Shown here: piece by piece, positions 60,201 to 64,000 of the stretch | Position numbering within the stretch: the first letter of the stretch is position 1 | Layout: each line of letters begins with the position of its first letter | Source of the DNA: Streptomyces sp. NBC_01669 | GTDB taxonomy: Bacteria; Actinomycetota; Actinomycetes; Streptomycetales; Streptomycetaceae | Length of the DNA stretch: 64,000 nucleotides | Reading direction: 5' to 3' | Assembly: GCF_026339735.1 (NCBI RefSeq) | Contig: NZ_JAPEQG010000003.1 | Span: 310,001-374,000, forward strand | Translations under genes and position numbers: made by a program | The notes under the pieces: model-generated | Told to the model about the DNA's origin: nothing | Seen by the model: only the letters and a program-made list of their open reading frames with translations | The model's database searches: none

Positions 60201-61843
60201 GCGTCGAGCTGGGTCAGCTCTTCGACGCGGCCGTAGAGCACATTCGCAGAGCCCGGCCCCTCGCATCGGACGACGGGTACACAGGGGCACTACTGGCGTC
60301 CACCCTCGACATTCTCATACAACTCGACATCTACTCCAGAGAGCTGAACTGGGATGGGGCTGGGGAAGAGGGCGAGCCGCCCGCTGCCATGGAAGAAGCC
60401 ACCGTTCACCTGCGCTCTCACCTGATCGAGGCAACCAATTACCTGCACATCGCCAGCCGGCTCAAGCCCCCCGCCACAGCCGGGGCGACCACCCCCCTGC
60501 ACGACGCCCTGGCAGCACTGGCAGCAAGCCGCGATCTGCTGCACACCCACCGCGGACCCGACCGGCAACTCCTCACCCCGTACGCACTGCTGCTCACACA
60601 GGCCGGCAGCCAGAAATATCTGGCTCTCCGGATAACTGACGTGACCTGGGAACTCGGACGCCTCGCCACCGACATGGCCGAGCGCAGCGATCCGGCCCAA
60701 GTCGAGGCACTGCAGTCCGCCCGCCGCGAGCTCGACCAAGCCACCGTGCTGGGCCGCGCAGCTACACGCGACACGTACCACGAGACAGGATCCCTCCCCG
60801 CCGCACCCGACACCCGCCCCATCCCCTTCGTTCCGGCCGAACCACCCGCCAAGACCCTCACCCACCTCGAAAACGCCAGCGAGCAACTCCTACGCATAGC
60901 GTTCGCAGCAGCCCGCACCCCCACCGGCGAACCACGTCTGACCGGCTTCGACCTCCCCCAACTCGCCCGCTCCCTGGCCCTGACCCGCCTGCTGTCAGCC
61001 CAACTCCTCCAGCACATCAGCGCCAACAGCCCCGATACGCAACTCGCCCTGCACGCCGAACTCCAGACCTCCGCCCGCCGCTGGAACACTGTCGCCGAAG
61101 CATGGCACCACCTCGTCGATCTCAACGACCCCAGCGCCCGCCCCCTGCTGCCCCGATACGACTACCTCACACGCCAACGCAGCCAAGCAGTCCCCCCGCC
61201 CCAACCACTCACCCCGCACCCCGCCTGCGAAATCGCCGCCACCCAAGCGCTGCGCACCGGACGCCTGCTGTACGGGCCGGACTGGCAACCGCATGCAGGA
61301 AGCCGCACACACCCCCCTCGGCCCCGCGCCTCCCTCCTCGCTGACACCGAAGGAGCCGGCCCCGTACTCCACACTCTCTACCGGATGTCCATGGCTGGCC
61401 GTCATCTAGCCGCCGCCATCCCCGCCCTCATCGAAAAAGCCGCACACAGCCTGGTCACCGACAGCATCGAGCACCGCCCACCGAAACTCCCGACCACCAT
61501 GCGTTTCTACCCTGCCCATCACCGTCAGATCGAGCAGATCAACGAGGAGTACCGCGCGGCCGGCGTCGCAGAGGGCACCCTCTGCACGAAGTTGCTCCAC
61601 CAAGCCCAGGCAGCCGGTCGGCCCATCGCACGCGCCCGCCTCGACGCCGCGATCACCGAGATCTATCCACCGGACAGGCCGGCTCTCTCCGCGCAGCAGG
61701 AGAAGATCCTTGAGCGCATCATCGCCGACATCGAGCGCCGCACCGAGCATTTCACCTCCGCAGTACAACGGGCTGTCCACCAACCTCAGAATCCACCCCA
61801 CCCGCACAACCACACGCCAGCCGCCCGCCACCCCGGCCGGTGA
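60197..61843 (+). CDS. large helical protein of unknown function, 548 residues
   Basis: ATG at 60197, coupled to the previous gene; an in-frame start at 60185 is also possible. Almost all-helical with repeated Leu/Ala heptads: LFDAAVEHIRRARPLASDDG, ALAALAASRDLLHTHRGPDR, LARSLALTRLLSAQLLQHIS and KILERIIADIERRTEHFTSA. No membrane segment or nucleotide-binding motif. The tail is Pro/His-rich (NPPHPHNHTPAARHPGR). It resembles proteins found on Streptomyces plasmids and integrated elements, function unknown. Confidence 0.6.
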   Translation: MSVELGQLFDAAVEHIRRARPLASDDGYTGALLASTLDILIQLDIYSRELNWDGAGEEGEPPAAMEEATVHLRSHLIEATNYLHIASRLKPPATAGATTPLHDALAALAASRDLLHTHRGPDRQLLTPYALLLTQAGSQKYLALRITDVTWELGRLATDMAERSDPAQVEALQSARRELDQATVLGRAATRDTYHETGSLPAAPDTRPIPFVPAEPPAKTLTHLENASEQLLRIAFAAARTPTGEPRLTGFDLPQLARSLALTRLLSAQLLQHISANSPDTQLALHAELQTSARRWNTVAEAWHHLVDLNDPSARPLLPRYDYLTRQRSQAVPPPQPLTPHPACEIAATQALRTGRLLYGPDWQPHAGSRTHPPRPRASLLADTEGAGPVLHTLYRMSMAGRHLAAAIPALIEKAAHSLVTDSIEHRPPKLPTTMRFYPAHHRQIEQINEEYRAAGVAEGTLCTKLLHQAQAAGRPIARARLDAAITEIYPPDRPALSAQQEKILERIIADIERRTEHFTSAVQRAVHQPQNPPHPHNHTPAARHPGR

Positions 61844-62043
61844 GCCACTGGAGCCCTGGGTGCGTTCTCATTCTTGTTGCAGCGGAGAGAGAGCTCTCTG
61901 AACTGCTGTGCCACAGATGACCGAGACGCACCCTGGTCGAGTCCCGTCGGTACGGCGGGGGAAAGGGAGGGCCCAGGGTGTGTCAGCCGTACGCGACCAG
62001 GGCCGCAGCCTTGCGAGCAGTGTTGCCCGGAGGCTGGCGTCTG

Positions 62044-63012
62044 TCAGAACTTGGCGAACTCGATGTCTCGGCAGTCGCTGCACATCTGTGCCTCGGAGAG
62101 GGCGAAGTCGGCGGCCCGCTGGCAGTATCCGCAGACCCCCTCAAGCGGGTGACCGCCGCACAGGCACACCAGGACTCGGCCGTCGGGCTCGTCTGCCGTC
62201 TGGGCGGGCACGACGCATGCGTCCGCCGTCGAGCACTCCGCGCACTCGTACGCGGGCGGTTCACCGCCCTGGGTGACCGCCTCGTAGAAGCTCCCCACCC
62301 CGTACGCGTCCACCGCGCCCTCGATGTCGTCGTACGCCTTGCCGCAGAGCAGGCAGACGACAGGCCGGTGCTCGCCACCGGTGACGACCGCCGCGAAGTG
62401 GCCGCAGGACAGACAGCGCAGGGTGTGACTCCTGGCAGGCTCCAGCTTCTCCCCCAGCGGGCCAAGACGGTGGTGGACCAGGCCGCGGATGCGGCCGATC
62501 AGCGGCCGGATGGTCTCCATCAGCTCGTGGGCTTCCGCAGCCGAGTCGCTGGTGTCGTGGGGCAGCAGTTCCTCGTCGATGAAGGTCAGGAGCAGGTCGA
62601 GGACGGGTATGGCCCGGGCTTCCACCGCGATGGCGGTGTCCGTCGCACCGAAGTGGGTGAGGCGGTTGCGGAGACCGACCAGGGCCTTGAGGCCGACGTC
62701 TTCCGGATCGATCGGGTTTGCGATCTTCACGTCGTCGCGCAGGCGTTCCAAGGCGTCCTTTGTCCCGACACTCTTGAAGATGCCCTGCTGGTGCAGCCGC
62801 TCATCGAACTGCGCCGTCTTCACCCAGACAAGGGCCGGATCGTGCAGCTCCAGACGTGCTTTGAACAGGGTCTCCGCCGCGAACTGAAGATGCAGCACCG
62901 CGTACTTCAGCTCCCGGCCCTCCGGCTCGTCGACGAGCGAGCTGACAGAGCTGTGCAGGTAGTCCAGGCCGTTGAGGATGACCGGAAAGTGCATGTCACT
63001 GCGACTGCTCAT
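62044..63012 (-). CDS. HEPN-like protein with a multi-cysteine zinc-ribbon C-terminus
   Basis: 322 residues from the ATG at 63012. The first 190 residues are helical: LDYLHSSVSSLVDEPEGREL, KYAVLHLQFAAETLFKARLE and LKALVGLRNRLTHFGATDTA. The last holds Arg-x4-His (RNRLTH), the catalytic spacing of HEPN RNases. The C-terminus has four CxxC-type knuckles (LRCLSCGH, CLLCGKA, CAEC, CGYC and CSDC). It is probably an RNA-cleaving or RNA-binding protein; HEPN proteins are common in defence and toxin systems. It is divergent from the AlbA_2 gene. Confidence 0.65.
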   Translation of the reverse strand: MSSRSDMHFPVILNGLDYLHSSVSSLVDEPEGRELKYAVLHLQFAAETLFKARLELHDPALVWVKTAQFDERLHQQGIFKSVGTKDALERLRDDVKIANPIDPEDVGLKALVGLRNRLTHFGATDTAIAVEARAIPVLDLLLTFIDEELLPHDTSDSAAEAHELMETIRPLIGRIRGLVHHRLGPLGEKLEPARSHTLRCLSCGHFAAVVTGGEHRPVVCLLCGKAYDDIEGAVDAYGVGSFYEAVTQGGEPPAYECAECSTADACVVPAQTADEPDGRVLVCLCGGHPLEGVCGYCQRAADFALSEAQMCSDCRDIEFAKF

Positions 63013-63601
63013 GGCTGATTGCTTCCTTTGGCGGGTGGCGGTCTTGCCGGGAGGGGACCGGCCGGGGCGTTACGCCGCCCCGGAACGCCCGGACGAGCGG
63101 CTGACCAGCTTCCTCTGGTGGTCGTGATGATACGAAGCCTCCCCGCAAACGCCCGAAGCGCTGTACGGGAAGTCAGGGGGCAGTTCCCCCGCTTGCCCGT
63201 GGCACCGCGTGGGCCTCGGCGGTGGAATTGGCCGCCACGATCGGCGTCCGTCTCGCATCCTGCTCGCCTTCTGGACGAGACTCGCCCTCGTCGGCGCCCT
63301 GCTGCCCCCGGTTCCGGCACCGACGAACCCAGTCGAAAGTACGGGCAATGTTCGATAAATGTACGGGGAAATTGCTTTCGCCGCGGATTCGGGTGGGGCT
63401 CAGGTACGCGCGGGCGTCATCGGCGTCTGCGCGAGGGGCTACAGCAGGTCTTCTTTGCCCACACGTAGCCGAAGTGCCGCGCCATGTGCACCAGTGCCCG
63501 GCGCAGCACCGCCTGTTGCTCCTTGGCCGGGCTGCTCGGGCTCGGCGTGAGACCTCAGTGTCCGGCCGGCAATGTCGGTGCCGCCCCCTAGGCTGCCGGG
63601 C
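63013..63601. other. gene-free stretch between divergent genes
   Basis: 589 bases without a supported gene. An AT-richer patch around 63345-63372 (CGATAAATGTACGGGGAAATT) may hold a promoter. The rest shows only spurious frames. Confidence 0.45.
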
Positions 63602-64000
63602 ATGGCCCGTTCCTGGACTCGACTGCACGAGCACCTCGGTGCTGCTCCCGGCCCGCTCTCCTTCGACATGGTCCGGCAGGCCGCTGCCGACAACCTTGCG
63701 GAGTCGGACGATCTGGACTGGAAGGAGAAGTTGCCGCAGCCGCCCCGGGACGGCCGGTGGAACGAACTGGCCAAGGACGTCGCCGCGATGGCCAACACCC
63801 GTGGCGGACTGCTTATCTTCGGCGTGCGGGACAAGACCACCGAGCTGGTGGGAATCGATCCCGGCGAGGTCAACGTCCAGCAGTACGCCCAGTGGATCCG
63901 CAATCACGTGCAGCCCTACCTGCCTGACCTCACCTTCAGCACGCTGACCGCGCCCGACGGCACTGCCAGCGTCCTCGTCGTCGACGTGCCGGCCAGCGCC
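63602..64000 (+). CDS. AlbA_2/Schlafen-type ATP-binding domain protein (partial at window end)
   Basis: ATG at 63602; the gene runs off the window after 133 codons. DLDWKEKLPQPPRDGRWNEL (FxExK-like opening), DVAAMANTRGGLLIFGVRDK and LVGIDPGEVNVQQYAQWIRN are the AlbA_2/Schlafen core. Members are often HTH regulators or parts of phage-defence loci. The remaining domains lie outside, so the role is open. Confidence 0.8.
   Translation, partial: MARSWTRLHEHLGAAPGPLSFDMVRQAAADNLAESDDLDWKEKLPQPPRDGRWNELAKDVAAMANTRGGLLIFGVRDKTTELVGIDPGEVNVQQYAQWIRNHVQPYLPDLTFSTLTAPDGTASVLVVDVPASA

Noticed and set aside
61844..62043. Short frames between the helical gene and the HEPN-like gene
   Set aside because: No motif or start signal, only about 200 bases; treated as an intergenic region between convergent genes.
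1..64000. CRISPR arrays, rRNA operons, complete tRNA genes, replication origin
   Set aside because: No regularly spaced repeats, rRNA signatures, full cloverleaf or dnaA-box cluster was noticed by eye. A computed search could still find weak cases.

Overview
The window is about 70% G+C, uses actinobacterial codons, and carries Streptomyces-type gene families: a SAM-methyltransferase of the DUF574 type, a PucR regulator, and fic/RHH and Phd/RelE-like toxin-antitoxin pairs. A Streptomyces or close relative is the best guess. The DNA looks like a chromosome arm or integrated plasmid region. Two intact catabolic blocks sit inside a large graveyard of nested insertion sequences, group II introns and broken genes.

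Layout. (1) 0.4-7.2 kb: a frameshifted HTH remnant, a very large secreted GH78 alpha-L-rhamnosidase, and the 5' part of a second secreted gene. (2) 7.2-15.6 kb: a nested pile. An IS3 transposase gene is split by an IS30 element. The IS30 transposase gene is split by a 6.4-kb group II intron, and inside that intron lie a second, unrelated group II intron and an IS5-like element. Removing 7867-14275 restores the IS30 transposase frame exactly. (3) 15.6-18.9 kb: strong hairpins, a methyltransferase, then a decayed ATP-grasp gene, a truncated coupled ORF, and NUDIX and MFS fragments. (4) 18.9-24.8 kb: an IS256 transposase whose GTG start codon is split by another group II intron, itself carrying an IS630. 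A hypothetical gene follows, and a 16-bp inverted repeat brackets the whole block.

(5) 24.8-32.0 kb: a histidine-utilisation locus, with an IclR regulator divergent from hutH-hutU-hutI-hutF (histidine to urocanate to imidazolonepropionate to formiminoglutamate to formylglutamate). (6) 32.3-33.7 kb: an apparently intact ISL3 element with a perfect 8-bp target duplication. (7) 34.0-43.7 kb: a tight minus-strand operon DUF917-hyuA-lipoprotein SBP-dppB-dppC-dppD-dppF with a divergent PucR regulator, which looks like an uptake and ring-opening system for a cyclic amide. (8) 43.66 kb: the 3' half of a tRNA-Lys(CTT), a probable attachment site, which marks the start of an accessory region running to the window end.

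The accessory region holds an IS256 interrupted by an IS30; a PadR/SGNH-hydrolase/integrase locus broken by a 1.86-kb inversion; an IS110 split by a 1.2-kb inverted-repeat element carrying a winged-helix regulator and a membrane protein; two toxin-antitoxin pairs; and a Toprim-type fragment. It also has a DEDD-exonuclease-like protein, a SUKH/SMI1 protein, several unrecognised genes, a HEPN-like zinc-ribbon protein and the start of an AlbA_2/Schlafen-type protein. Several of these belong to families often seen in conflict or defence islands, but no complete known defence system is visible. All family names come from reading motifs; no database search was run.
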